Of a stretch of DNA of 12,523 nucleotides, positions 1-5,622 are shown in pieces. Position 1 is the stretch's first letter; the number at the start of each line of letters is the position of its first letter. Below the pieces are notes generated by a model that did no database searches, had not been told where the DNA came from, and saw nothing but the letters and a program-made list of their open reading frames with translations. The translations under genes were made by a program, and so were the position numbers. The stretch is taken from NCBI GenBank assembly GCA_020060485.1, contig JAGVAB010000165.1, positions 1-12,523 of the forward strand, given 5' to 3'. This stretch comes from Anaerolineales bacterium. GTDB taxonomy: Bacteria; Chloroflexota; Anaerolineae; Anaerolineales; Anaerolineaceae.

Positions 1-720
1 GACCTCGCGCACGGTGGGCAGGCGCAGCCCCAGCATGAACTGGTAGCGGCGCTGCGGCAGGCGGAAGAGAGCGGGGATCTGCACCAGCAGGTGCAGGCTG
101 GCGCCGACCACAATACTCCAGGACATGCCCTGCACCCCATAGCGCGGCGCCAGCACCAGCGCGCCAAACACCCAGCCGATCTGGTAGAGGGCCGGGGCCA
201 GGGCCGGCAGCAGGAAGTACTGGTGGGCGTTGAGGATGCCCATCAGCAGGCCGCTGAGGCCAAAGATGACCGCCGAAGGCAGCTGGATGCGCAGCAGTTG
301 TGCGGTGAGGGCGGCTTTATCGGGGTCAAAGCCGGGTGCCAGGATGTGGCGCACGATCCACGGGGCAAAGACGGCTGAAAGGAGGGCGATCGTGGTGAGG
401 ATGAGGAGCAGCAGGTTGGCGATGGAGGAAGCCAACTGCCAGGCGCCTTTGCGTTCCTCACGGGCCAGCATGCCGGTGAAGGTGGGAATGAAGGCCGAGC
501 CCAGCGCACCGCCGGCCACCAGGTTGAAGATGATCTCGGAGAAGCGGTTGGCGGCGAAGAAAGCATCGCTTTCCATGCCCGTGCCAAAGGCGCGGGCTGT
601 CAGGGTTTTGGCCAGCAGGCCGACCAACTGGCTGAAGACCATGGCGATCATCACTGTGCCGGCGGCGCGGGCAATCTGGCGGTTGGCGGAGGGTGCGGTA
701 GAAGGGTCAGATTGGGTCAT
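1..720 (-). CDS. murJ: MurJ/MviN-family lipid II flippase, N-terminal part (runs off left edge)
   Basis: This is an integral membrane protein of the MOP superfamily that flips lipid II across the cytoplasmic membrane for peptidoglycan synthesis. The frame is open from the ATG at 720 to base 1, giving 240 residues of a family usually about 450-550 long, so the C-terminal half is missing. Visible family features are the early block ARAFGTGMESDAFFAANRF (residues 42-60), the block VAGGALGSAFIPTF (68-81), and later LPALAPALYQIG (171-182), along with about six hydrophobic helices. E. coli MurJ residues Arg18, Arg24 and Arg52 appear replaced by Gln31, Lys38 and a non-Arg residue, while Asp52 (E. coli Asp39) is kept; this alignment was made by eye. 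There is no Shine-Dalgarno sequence. A TATAAT ends 7 nt before the ATG, suggesting a leaderless transcript. Family assignment is firm. The transported substrate is inferred from the family. Confidence 0.9.
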   Translation of the reverse strand, partial: MTQSDPSTAPSANRQIARAAGTVMIAMVFSQLVGLLAKTLTARAFGTGMESDAFFAANRFSEIIFNLVAGGALGSAFIPTFTGMLAREERKGAWQLASSIANLLLLILTTIALLSAVFAPWIVRHILAPGFDPDKAALTAQLLRIQLPSAVIFGLSGLLMGILNAHQYFLLPALAPALYQIGWVFGALVLAPRYGVQGMSWSIVVGASLHLLVQIPALFRLPQRRYQFMLGLRLPTVREV

Positions 721-727
721 GGGGGTG

Positions 728-733
728 ATTATA
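728..733 (-). promoter_or_regulatory. -10 box of murJ (leaderless start)
   Basis: A perfect TATAAT on the minus strand ends 7 nt before the murJ ATG, so transcription should begin at or next to the start codon. The intervening bases are C-rich with no Shine-Dalgarno sequence. No good -35 hexamer is visible. Confidence 0.5.
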
Positions 734-754
734 TCATCGGGGGAACACAAAATA

Positions 755-781
755 GCAGGGGCGTTTGCAAATCCCCCCTGC
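755..781 (-). terminator. Rho-independent terminator of the alanine-dehydrogenase-like gene
   Basis: The 7-bp GC-rich stem GCAGGGG/CCCCTGC has a 13-nt loop. On the minus strand it is followed by TATTTTGTGTT. It lies just past the stop at 792 and just before the murJ promoter, so it separates the two genes. Confidence 0.55.
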
Positions 782-791
782 GACCGCAATC

Positions 792-1913
792 TTATTCCCA
801 CCTGGACAGCAGCGCCCGCCCAATCGCGCGTTGAAAATAATAACCCTGCGCATTGATATTCTGCACGCCGTTCACCTGCAGGATGGCCAGCAAAATGGGC
901 GCCACCTGATTGCCGTACACCTGCATGCACTCTGTGGGGCGGATGCCTGGCCAGGAATAACACGAGACGGCAAAGCGCCTATGGCGGGTGTCCACGCAGG
1001 CCGGGATGGCATCATAGGCCGGGTCGTCGGGGGCGAAGACATATTGGTCGAGGTTGCCCTGGGGGATGCCTTCGATGCCCTTGACTGACAACGGGCGGTC
1101 GTCTTCGCACACGTAGGGGTCCACCGAAAGGTCCAGCAGCACGGCATGCGGGCGCATCAGGCCGATCCAGGCGTTGGGAATCACCGGCCGGGAGGTGTCG
1201 GGGCGCTGGGTGGCATCCACCAAAATGTCGGTATATTTGAGGATCTGGGTCATGATGGCTTCGTGGTTGGTCAGGTCAAATTCTACGGCGGTGACCTGCA
1301 CGCCGGTCACACCCTGGTTTGCCAGGCGGTGCCAGTAGGCCTCGTCGCCATAGCGCACGGCAGCTTGAATGGCATACATGCCCACCGCGCCAGCGCCCAT
1401 CACGGTGACCTTGACTGGATTGCGGTGCGGGCTTTCGAAGCCAAAGCCGGGGAAGTGTTTGTGCAGTACCTTGAAAGCCGCATTGACCCCGTTCCAGCCC
1501 ACCGAGCGCAGGTTCTCCACCAGACGCTTGCCCAGGTCATCCTTCAAGGAGTCGAGCGAGATGGCCTCAATGCTCAGCGAGTGCAGGTAAGCGACCCGCT
1601 GCGGGCGGGTGGGGTAATGCAGCATCGAGATCAGGCAGGCTCCCGGGCGCATCCAGCGCAGCGGCTCATCCCCCGGATAGCGCAGCACCAGCACTATATC
1701 CTGTTGATAGACTTCCTGCTGAGAGACAAAGTGCACGTCCGGCGCGGCTGCCCGGTAATCCGCTTCGCTCAGACCCATACCCGAGCCATAGCCTTCTTCC
1801 AGGTAAACCTCGGCCCCGGCTGCGGTTAATTTGGCCGCCAGGGCGGGCAGAAAGTCGCGCACTTCGCCTGCTTCCATGTGAATGCGCGCCAGACCAAATG
1901 AGGGTTTTGCCAT
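792..1913 (-). CDS. Alanine dehydrogenase / transhydrogenase-alpha-like NAD(P)-dependent enzyme
   Basis: This 373-residue protein has the two-domain layout of the AlaDH/PNT family. A catalytic N-terminal domain spans about residues 8-135, and a Rossmann domain begins at VTVMGAGAVGMYAIQAA (169-185). The late segment SWPGIRPTECMQVYGNQVAP aligns with the PG.VPRTST..LTN.T.P region of alanine dehydrogenases. Aligned by eye, family residues are recognisable as Arg10, His99 and Asp261/Asp265, but the usual active-site Lys appears as Arg78 (VLRYPGDEP). That makes true alanine dehydrogenase activity uncertain; it may act on another 2-oxo or amino acid. AGGAGG lies 5 nt before the ATG, fixing the start. 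It has its own candidate promoter (1987-2016) and terminator (755-781), so it is probably monocistronic. Fold assignment is good; substrate is unknown. Confidence 0.8.
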   Translation of the reverse strand: MAKPSFGLARIHMEAGEVRDFLPALAAKLTAAGAEVYLEEGYGSGMGLSEADYRAAAPDVHFVSQQEVYQQDIVLVLRYPGDEPLRWMRPGACLISMLHYPTRPQRVAYLHSLSIEAISLDSLKDDLGKRLVENLRSVGWNGVNAAFKVLHKHFPGFGFESPHRNPVKVTVMGAGAVGMYAIQAAVRYGDEAYWHRLANQGVTGVQVTAVEFDLTNHEAIMTQILKYTDILVDATQRPDTSRPVIPNAWIGLMRPHAVLLDLSVDPYVCEDDRPLSVKGIEGIPQGNLDQYVFAPDDPAYDAIPACVDTRHRRFAVSCYSWPGIRPTECMQVYGNQVAPILLAILQVNGVQNINAQGYYFQRAIGRALLSRWE

Positions 1914-1986
1914 GTTCTCCTCCTTGTAATTACCCCTGCAGATCAGAGAGAGCCGCCCGCCAGTAAAGCTTGACCGTGTTCTTTTT

Positions 1987-2016
1987 ATTTTACCGAAAAT
2001 GGACTGTCTGCGGCAA
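1987..2016 (-). promoter_or_regulatory. Candidate sigma70-type promoter for the alanine-dehydrogenase-like gene
   Basis: On the minus strand, TTGCCG (2011-2016) and TAAAAT (1987-1992) are separated by 18 bp. The start point would leave a leader of roughly 65 nt before the ATG at 1913. The -35 is only a 4/6 match. Confidence 0.35.
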
Positions 2017-2023
2017 GCGCATC

Positions 2024-2392
2024 CTATCCGGGTCGGGTCTGATGATTGGCTTTCCTGAACCAGTTGACCAGAAAGAGCGCACCAGTCAACAGGGCTGGAC
2101 CAGTAAGCAAGAGATAGGCTGTGATATGCTCACGGCCGCGGGTCATGATGATATACCACGCTCCCAGGCCGATGAAGAGCAGCCCGCCCAGCCATTCCCG
2201 GCGCCAGCCCAGCAGTACTGCCGCTAGGATGAGGGCCGTCGGCAGCAGGTGGATGAGAAGTGCCAGGGCCGTCTGCCAGAAACCGGCGCCTGTGCCAAAC
2301 ACATCCAGGGCAAACAGACTGATGAAGACAGCCAGCAAAATGCCCAAACACCTGGGCAGCCAGTAGAGAATTTTCTCGCCATTTTTTCTCAT
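2024..2392 (-). CDS. Small four-helix membrane protein, function unknown
   Basis: This 122-residue protein is almost wholly hydrophobic. Membrane segments lie at about residues 12-33, 42-62, 66-83 and 90-111, with a short basic tail (FRKANHQTRPG). The pattern, including SLFALDVF near residues 25-32 followed by a helix with HLLPTALIL, resembles small uncharacterised four-helix proteins (DUF7670-like, from memory). The reading frame extends 29 codons upstream, but the ATG at 2392 is preferred because AAGGGAG stands about 6 nt before it and because the longer form would start inside the promoter region. No signal peptide is separable from the first helix. A promoter with TATAAT lies at 2429-2456. 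No clear terminator was seen. Cellular role cannot be inferred from the neighbours. Confidence 0.7.
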   Translation of the reverse strand: MRKNGEKILYWLPRCLGILLAVFISLFALDVFGTGAGFWQTALALLIHLLPTALILAAVLLGWRREWLGGLLFIGLGAWYIIMTRGREHITAYLLLTGPALLTGALFLVNWFRKANHQTRPG

Positions 2393-2692
2393 GGAAACTC
2401 CCTTCACGAGACAGACTTGGTTAAATTGATTATACAAGGCATGTTGTACCATGCAAAATGCACCAGTTTCCTTGGCCACAGACTTCTCGAAGTAATTTTT
2501 TCATTTCTTTATCTGGTTGATAGCACGACATCACAGACCAATGGGCCCTTGGTTAAGGGTTCTTTCCCTCCCCCAGCGGATGAGGCGTGCTTGCAAACCT
2601 TATGATTGCCGGGGCAGGATGTTGAGATGGGGCAGTATGGCGAAATGACGGGGTTTTGGGAAGAAATAATCAACCTGGTTTGGGCAGAGACC
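2393..2692. other. Intergenic region between the PPOX-like gene and the four-helix gene
   Basis: This 300-bp stretch holds the promoter of the four-helix gene at its left end. The rest has only weak, short inverted repeats, such as CCCTT/AAGGG around 2547-2560, and no coding sequence I can support. No convincing terminator for the gene ending at 2693 is visible. Confidence 0.5.
2429..2456 (-). promoter_or_regulatory. Promoter of the four-helix membrane protein gene
   Basis: On the minus strand, TTGCAT (2451-2456) and a perfect TATAAT (2429-2434) are 16 bp apart. A short dyad GCATG/CATGC lies between and across the two hexamers and could be an operator. Confidence 0.55.
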
Positions 2693-3190
2693 TCACGGTT
2701 CAAGTACAAAACGGGTGGGGTCGCGGTTGAATTCAGTCCAGGCCAGCACCTTGTGCGGAGTGAATGCGTACAAGCCGCCGTCGTCCCATTGATCTGGCTG
2801 TGGCGCATAGCCGCGGGCGGCATATTTGGCGGCATAGGCCAGGGCCACTTTTGCAGCCAGGCTGGCGGGCGGCTTAAGGATGGCCCCTGCAACGCCTTCC
2901 ATGATGACCACCTCTTCCCCGCTTTCCAGATGCAGGTTCACCTGATCATTTTCGGCGATGTTGCGGGCGTGGCGCGTTTCCGGGCTGCCGTCATAGTACA
3001 GCTTGCCATCCACCCATACCCCCCAGCGCGGCACGACATGCGGCCGCCCGTCCGGGCGCACTGAGCACAACCAGTAATGCAAGGCTCCGCCCAGTTTTTG
3101 TTCAACATGTGCCCAGGTCAAAAAAGCTTCGGGTTCCTTTGGCAGGTAACCTTCAGGGAATTCGGGGCGCGAGATGACAGGTTGTTTCAT
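2693..3190 (-). CDS. Pyridoxamine 5'-phosphate oxidase-like (split-barrel) flavin-binding protein
   Basis: This 165-residue protein has the features of general-stress/PPOX-like split-barrel proteins that bind FMN, F420 or haem. It contains LHYWLCSVRPDGRPHVVPRWGVWVDGKLYY (about residues 37-66), the SPETRHARNIAENDQVNLHLESGEEVVIMEG strand-helix-strand block (69-99), and a closing LYAFTPHKVLAWTEFNRDPTRFVL segment. Single-domain length is normal for the family. The ATG at 3190 is chosen because GGAGGA sits 5 nt upstream. The frame is open for another 187 codons, but those would run antisense through arsC and beyond the promoter. Which cofactor and substrate it uses cannot be told. It is divergent from arsC and shares the regulatory region 3191-3541 with it. 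Confidence 0.82.
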   Translation of the reverse strand: MKQPVISRPEFPEGYLPKEPEAFLTWAHVEQKLGGALHYWLCSVRPDGRPHVVPRWGVWVDGKLYYDGSPETRHARNIAENDQVNLHLESGEEVVIMEGVAGAILKPPASLAAKVALAYAAKYAARGYAPQPDQWDDGGLYAFTPHKVLAWTEFNRDPTRFVLEP

Positions 3191-3240
3191 TTCGTCCTCC
3201 ATAAGTCTGATCCAGGAGACTGTCCATAACAATATTGCTG

Positions 3241-3268
3241 TATTTATTATTGCACAAAAAGGGGTCAA
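3241..3268 (-). promoter_or_regulatory. Candidate promoter of the PPOX-like gene
   Basis: On the minus strand, TTGACC (3263-3268) and TAAATA (3241-3246) are 16 bp apart, about 50 bp upstream of the ATG at 3190. Confidence 0.45.
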
Positions 3269-3317
3269 TTTTACCGGGAATGTGCGCCAGCCTGCTGCGC
3301 AGTGCATGGCATAAACA

Positions 3318-3370
3318 TTAACAAACCCATAACGCTTTGTTAACCCATCTCTGGCTGGGTGCTTTAAGAT
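3318..3370 (+). promoter_or_regulatory. Pho-box-like direct repeats with -10-like hexamer (site 1)
   Basis: Units TTAAC (3318), ATAAC (3329) and TTAAC (3340) recur at exact 11-bp steps. This matches the architecture of PhoB/PhoP/SphR binding sites (TTAACA in Bacillus, PyTTAAPyPy in cyanobacteria). A -10-like TAAGAT lies at 3365-3370 on the plus strand. The same bases also form an 8-bp dyad (TTAACAAA at 3318-3325, TTTGTTAA at 3336-3343), so a dimeric repressor site is an alternative reading. Confidence 0.45.
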
Positions 3371-3380
3371 AAGAACAAGA

Positions 3381-3482
3381 TCTCTGGGAATTGCCGTGAA
3401 AAACAAGTTTGGTAAGGGTATTTTTGGCGCGAAGCGCCAAAACACCCCCATATCTACCCTGCTTCGCAGCTGTTCCCAAAGA
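3381..3482 (+). ncRNA. Candidate structured RNA or leader upstream of arsC
   Basis: Nested pairings are visible. An outer stem pairs 3381-3390 with 3473-3482 (9 of 10 positions), a middle stem pairs AGGGTA (3415-3420) with TACCCT (3455-3460), and a perfect 9-bp hairpin TTTTGGCGC/GCGCCAAAA (3422-3430, 3434-3442) has a GAA loop. It lies after the site-1 -10-like box and ends just before the arsC promoter. It could be a small RNA, a long leader or simply an insulating hairpin. No U-tract terminator follows. Confidence 0.25.
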
Positions 3483-3493
3483 CCAAAAAGCAA

Positions 3494-3522
3494 TTGAACG
3501 GGCAGTCTATTCGTTTTAATAT
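3494..3522 (+). promoter_or_regulatory. Sigma70-type promoter of arsC
   Basis: TTGAAC (3494-3499) and TAATAT (3517-3522) are exactly 17 bp apart and would start transcription near 3529, about 13 nt before the ATG. The purine-rich AGAGAG before the ATG serves as ribosome binding site. Confidence 0.65.
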
Positions 3523-3541
3523 TGGAAAAGAGAGAGCAGGC

Positions 3542-3985
3542 ATGGACCAAAAGAATCGGGTGATTTTTCTTTGCACGGGCAATTCCGCCCGCAGCCAGAT
3601 GGCAGAAGCCTTTTTGCGCCGCTTTGCCGGAGACTATTTTGAAGTCTACAGTGCGGGTCTGGAGCCAAAAGTGGTGAATCCATTCGCTATTCAGGTCATG
3701 CAGGAGATCGGTTACGATCTTTCCGGCCACACGTCCAAAGGGGTGGATCAATTTTTAGGCAAAGTTTTGCTGCATACGCTGATCACGGTATGTGACAAGG
3801 CAGAGAAGAACTGCCCAACCATCTGGCCCGGGGTCAATGTGCGGCTGCACTGGTCATTTGATGACCCGGCTACATTTGAAGGCCCGGATGACGAGAAGCT
3901 GGAAAAATTTCGCCAGGTGCGCGACCAGATCGAACAAAAGATGCTTGACTGGTTGAGCGAACAGGGTATTGAAGCTGCGGCCTGA
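3542..3985 (+). CDS. arsC: Arsenate reductase, thioredoxin-coupled (low-molecular-weight phosphatase fold)
   Basis: This 147-residue cytoplasmic enzyme should reduce arsenate to arsenite for export. The N-terminal P-loop FLCTGNSARSQMAEA gives the C-x5-R signature with Cys11 and Arg17. The second redox segment TVCDKAEKNCP carries Cys84 and Cys91, seven residues apart, matching the Cys10/Cys82/Cys89 relay of the Staphylococcus aureus thioredoxin-type enzyme. The DDPA motif (Asp107/Asp108) supplies the general acid. Together these distinguish it from plain tyrosine phosphatases and from glutaredoxin-type ArsC. The ATG at 3542 is chosen over an upstream in-frame TTG, which lies inside the -35 box. 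No arsR, arsB or acr3 gene is adjacent, so it is an orphan. The flanking Pho-box-like repeats suggest a link to phosphate status, which makes sense because arsenate enters by phosphate uptake; that link is inference. Confidence 0.93.
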   Translation: MDQKNRVIFLCTGNSARSQMAEAFLRRFAGDYFEVYSAGLEPKVVNPFAIQVMQEIGYDLSGHTSKGVDQFLGKVLLHTLITVCDKAEKNCPTIWPGVNVRLHWSFDDPATFEGPDDEKLEKFRQVRDQIEQKMLDWLSEQGIEAAA

Positions 3986-4093
3986 TCACATATTTCACCC
4001 TGGCTTGTTTATACTGAGTGACGGTTGATCGTGCGGGCATGGCAGGAAGGCTGGATTGGCGCAAGGAATGCCAGGTGAGCTTGTTAAAAAACC

Positions 4094-4147
4094 TTAATTC
4101 ACCCCTAACAAGCCATTAACCATTCCGTTGGCGAAATCAGGGATAAT
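4094..4147 (+). promoter_or_regulatory. Pho-box-like direct repeats with -10 (site 2)
   Basis: TTAAT (4094), CTAAC (4105) and TTAAC (4116) recur at exact 11-bp steps, with a further TTAAA at 4084. GATAAT (4142-4147) follows at a distance from the last unit close to that seen at site 1 (26 versus 25 bp). Transcription would start near 4154 and run into non-coding DNA. Confidence 0.45.
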
Positions 4148-4204
4148 GAAGTCAGACAGCAGACAATAGATTGGTTTCAGCACTTTGAAAGATGAGAAAA
4201 ATTA

Positions 4205-4306
4205 CGGATTAAAGAAATCTGGATTGGGTATTTATACGCTTCCAGAGCCTCTCTAATCCGATAAATCGCTGCACGAAATTTGTCGGTCTGGAACTCGTGC
4301 AGCGAT
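4205..4306 (+). ncRNA. Candidate structured small RNA downstream of Pho-box site 2
   Basis: CGGATTA (4205-4211) pairs with TAATCCG (4254-4260) and encloses TCTGGA (4218-4223) paired with TCCAGA (4241-4246). Immediately after comes a perfect 12-bp stem ATCGCTGCACGA/TCGTGCAGCGAT (4265-4276, 4295-4306) with an 18-nt loop. A promoter-like element lies about 50 bp upstream and no gene follows in sense. Alternatively the 12-bp stem is the terminator of the convergent DMT gene, as TTTAT follows it on the minus strand. Expression is unproven. Confidence 0.3.
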
Positions 4307-4337
4307 ACTGATTTAATACCAGGCAGCGGCAGGCATT

Positions 4338-5315
4338 TCAGATTTCGGCTGAAACAGGCTGTGCTGTGCGCGCCACCCGCCCTTCATGAATGCGCAGGAT
4401 GACCACACCTGCCAGGATCAATACTGCACCGCTCAATTGATCCTGGTTCAATTGCTCTCCCAGTAGAAAATAGGCGAACACGGACGTGAAGACAGGCTCC
4501 GAGGTAACGATCAGGTTGGTGACGCTGGAAGGCAGATATACCAGGCTGAGGTTATACAGGCCGAAACCGGCCACGGTGGGCACGGCTGCCAGCACGAACA
4601 GGACACCCCAGCCAGCCCAGGCATTCCCCAGCCAGAGGAGATCAACCGCCTGTTTGGCGCCGCCGGGAATGGCCTGGCCAAAAAACAGGTTGAACAACAG
4701 CAGAAACAAGGAAGCTACGCCGAAGATGTACAGCAGAGCCGACCAGGAATTGAGGCCGCGCTGTGAGGCCGAGCGGCCCATCAGGGTGTAGATGGCGTAT
4801 AACAGGCCGGCCAGCACACCGGTCAGGATGCCGTACCAGTTCATGTGCCAGATGGCCGGGTCCAGGGCCTCGGCAGCCAGCACACATCCGGCCAGGCTGA
4901 GCACCACCACCAGCAGCTTGATCCCGTCCAGACGTTCCTTGAGCAGCCACCAGCCCAGCAGGGCGGTGAAAGCTGCCGAACAATAGACCAGCACCGTGGC
5001 AACTGCCGCCCCGTTCTCGGCCACCGAGATTGTCCAAAGCGAATTGAACACTGCCAGCACAAAACCATAGATCAGCAAATAGGGCCAGTGCCGTTTTTCC
5101 ACATGCAGCAAAGGGCGCCGGAAGGCAGAGAAGAACGCCCACAGAGTGGCTGTTACAAAGACAGCTCGCCAGAAGGCCAGCACCATCGCCGGCAGGGCAT
5201 AGGTCACCGTCAGGTGGCGGATGAGGATGGCCGTGGTGGACAGAAAAATGGCGCTGGCCAGAGCGATGGGGTAGCCGCGCGCCAAATTCGATTTGGGTGT
5301 CTGTGAATTTTCCAT
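4338..5315 (-). CDS. EamA/DMT-superfamily transporter (RhaT-like permease)
   Basis: This 325-residue protein has ten hydrophobic segments in two repeats of five, as in EamA-family drug/metabolite exporters. The first repeat begins YPIALASAIFLSTTAILIR (about residues 15-33). The second contains WYGILTGVLAGLLYAIYTLMGR, and the end shows the family signature SEPVFTSVFAYFLLGEQLNQDQLSGAVLILAGVVIL. It sits in the cytoplasmic membrane. The substrate cannot be told; relatives export amino acids, nucleosides or drugs. The ATG at 5315 is preferred to an upstream TTG. There is no Shine-Dalgarno sequence, but TACAAT ends 6 nt before the ATG, which suggests a leaderless mRNA. It converges with arsC and stands alone. 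Confidence 0.88.
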   Translation of the reverse strand: MENSQTPKSNLARGYPIALASAIFLSTTAILIRHLTVTYALPAMVLAFWRAVFVTATLWAFFSAFRRPLLHVEKRHWPYLLIYGFVLAVFNSLWTISVAENGAAVATVLVYCSAAFTALLGWWLLKERLDGIKLLVVVLSLAGCVLAAEALDPAIWHMNWYGILTGVLAGLLYAIYTLMGRSASQRGLNSWSALLYIFGVASLFLLLFNLFFGQAIPGGAKQAVDLLWLGNAWAGWGVLFVLAAVPTVAGFGLYNLSLVYLPSSVTNLIVTSEPVFTSVFAYFLLGEQLNQDQLSGAVLILAGVVILRIHEGRVARTAQPVSAEI

Positions 5316-5321
5316 GGCTTG

Positions 5322-5327
5322 ATTGTA
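5322..5327 (-). promoter_or_regulatory. -10 box of the DMT gene (leaderless start)
   Basis: TACAAT on the minus strand ends 6 nt before the ATG at 5315, placing the expected transcription start at the start codon. No Shine-Dalgarno sequence is present. Confidence 0.45.
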
Positions 5328-5450
5328 ACCAAACCAACTATAAATGCATAGGAGAAAACACTTCTCGGCCAAGGTTTCTCAAAAACAATTCCGTCACATT
5401 TGGAAATGAATGAAATGAAAGAGATGGGTAAGAAGTATTTCTTTGCGGTT

Positions 5451-5463
5451 TTGCGTGACGCAA
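5451..5463. promoter_or_regulatory. 13-bp odd palindrome, possible operator
   Basis: TTGCGT-G-ACGCAA is perfectly symmetric around 5457. Further copies of the half motif surround it: TTTGCG before it and CGCAAAA after it. It lies about 140 bp upstream of the DMT start. No binding protein can be named. Confidence 0.3.
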
Positions 5464-5566
5464 TAATCCTTCTCTCGCAAAAGCGCCAGGTCGCCAAATC
5501 AGGATTGAAGTAATGGATTGAAGGTTTCCCACAGAATAACTATTGAGAAAGAAAATAGTAACAAAG

Positions 5567-5594
5567 ACTCCCCAAAAGCATCGTTTTGGGGAGT
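5567..5594. terminator. Strong bidirectional Rho-independent terminator
   Basis: A perfect 11-bp stem ACTCCCCAAAA/TTTTGGGGAGT has a 6-nt loop. On the minus strand it is followed by CTTTGTTA and on the plus strand by TTTATTT. It lies 28 bp past the stop of the RNHCP gene and should end the rsgA-RNHCP transcript. Confidence 0.85.
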
Positions 5595-5622
5595 TTATTT
5601 GAGCAGTCTCTCTATGTACACT

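Larger units (their letters stand above)
3191..3541. other. Shared regulatory region between the PPOX-like gene and arsC
   Basis: This 351-bp divergent region contains a promoter toward the PPOX-like gene (3241-3268), a Pho-box-like repeat array (3318-3344) with a plus-strand -10-like hexamer, a nested-stem region (3381-3482), and the arsC promoter (3494-3522). No coding sequence is supported in it. Confidence 0.6.
3986..4337. other. Intergenic region between arsC and the convergent DMT gene
   Basis: This 352-bp region contains the second Pho-box-like array with a -10-like hexamer (4094-4147), then two nested inverted repeats and a perfect 12-bp inverted repeat. Only trivial reading frames exist, such as a six-codon ATG frame at 4192. 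No clear arsC terminator was found next to its stop codon. Confidence 0.6.
5316..5622. other. Intergenic region upstream of the DMT gene
   Basis: This 307-bp region contains the DMT -10 box, an odd palindrome with flanking TTTGCG/CGCAA motifs (around 5443-5482), and the terminator of the rsgA unit. No coding sequence is supported. Confidence 0.5.

Noticed and set aside
230..856. 208-codon plus-strand frame
   Set aside because: It is antisense to murJ and crosses the intergenic terminator.
1146..1829. 227-codon frame on the plus strand
   Set aside because: It is antisense to the well-supported alanine-dehydrogenase-like gene and has no ribosome binding site or domain.
3318..3343. TTAACAAA/TTTGTTAA dyad taken as a plain dimer operator
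   Set aside because: Possible, but site 2 has the same 11-bp direct repeats without the dyad, so direct repeats are the shared feature.
3191..3751. In-frame N-terminal extension of the PPOX-like protein
   Set aside because: It would run antisense across the start of arsC and through both promoters. The ATG at 3190 has a good ribosome binding site and starts where family similarity begins.
4265..4306. 12-bp inverted repeat read as a simple Rho-independent terminator
   Set aside because: The loop is long (18 nt) and no clear T tract follows on the plus strand, and only TTTAT on the minus strand. It is kept as part of a possible structured RNA, with terminator as an alternative.
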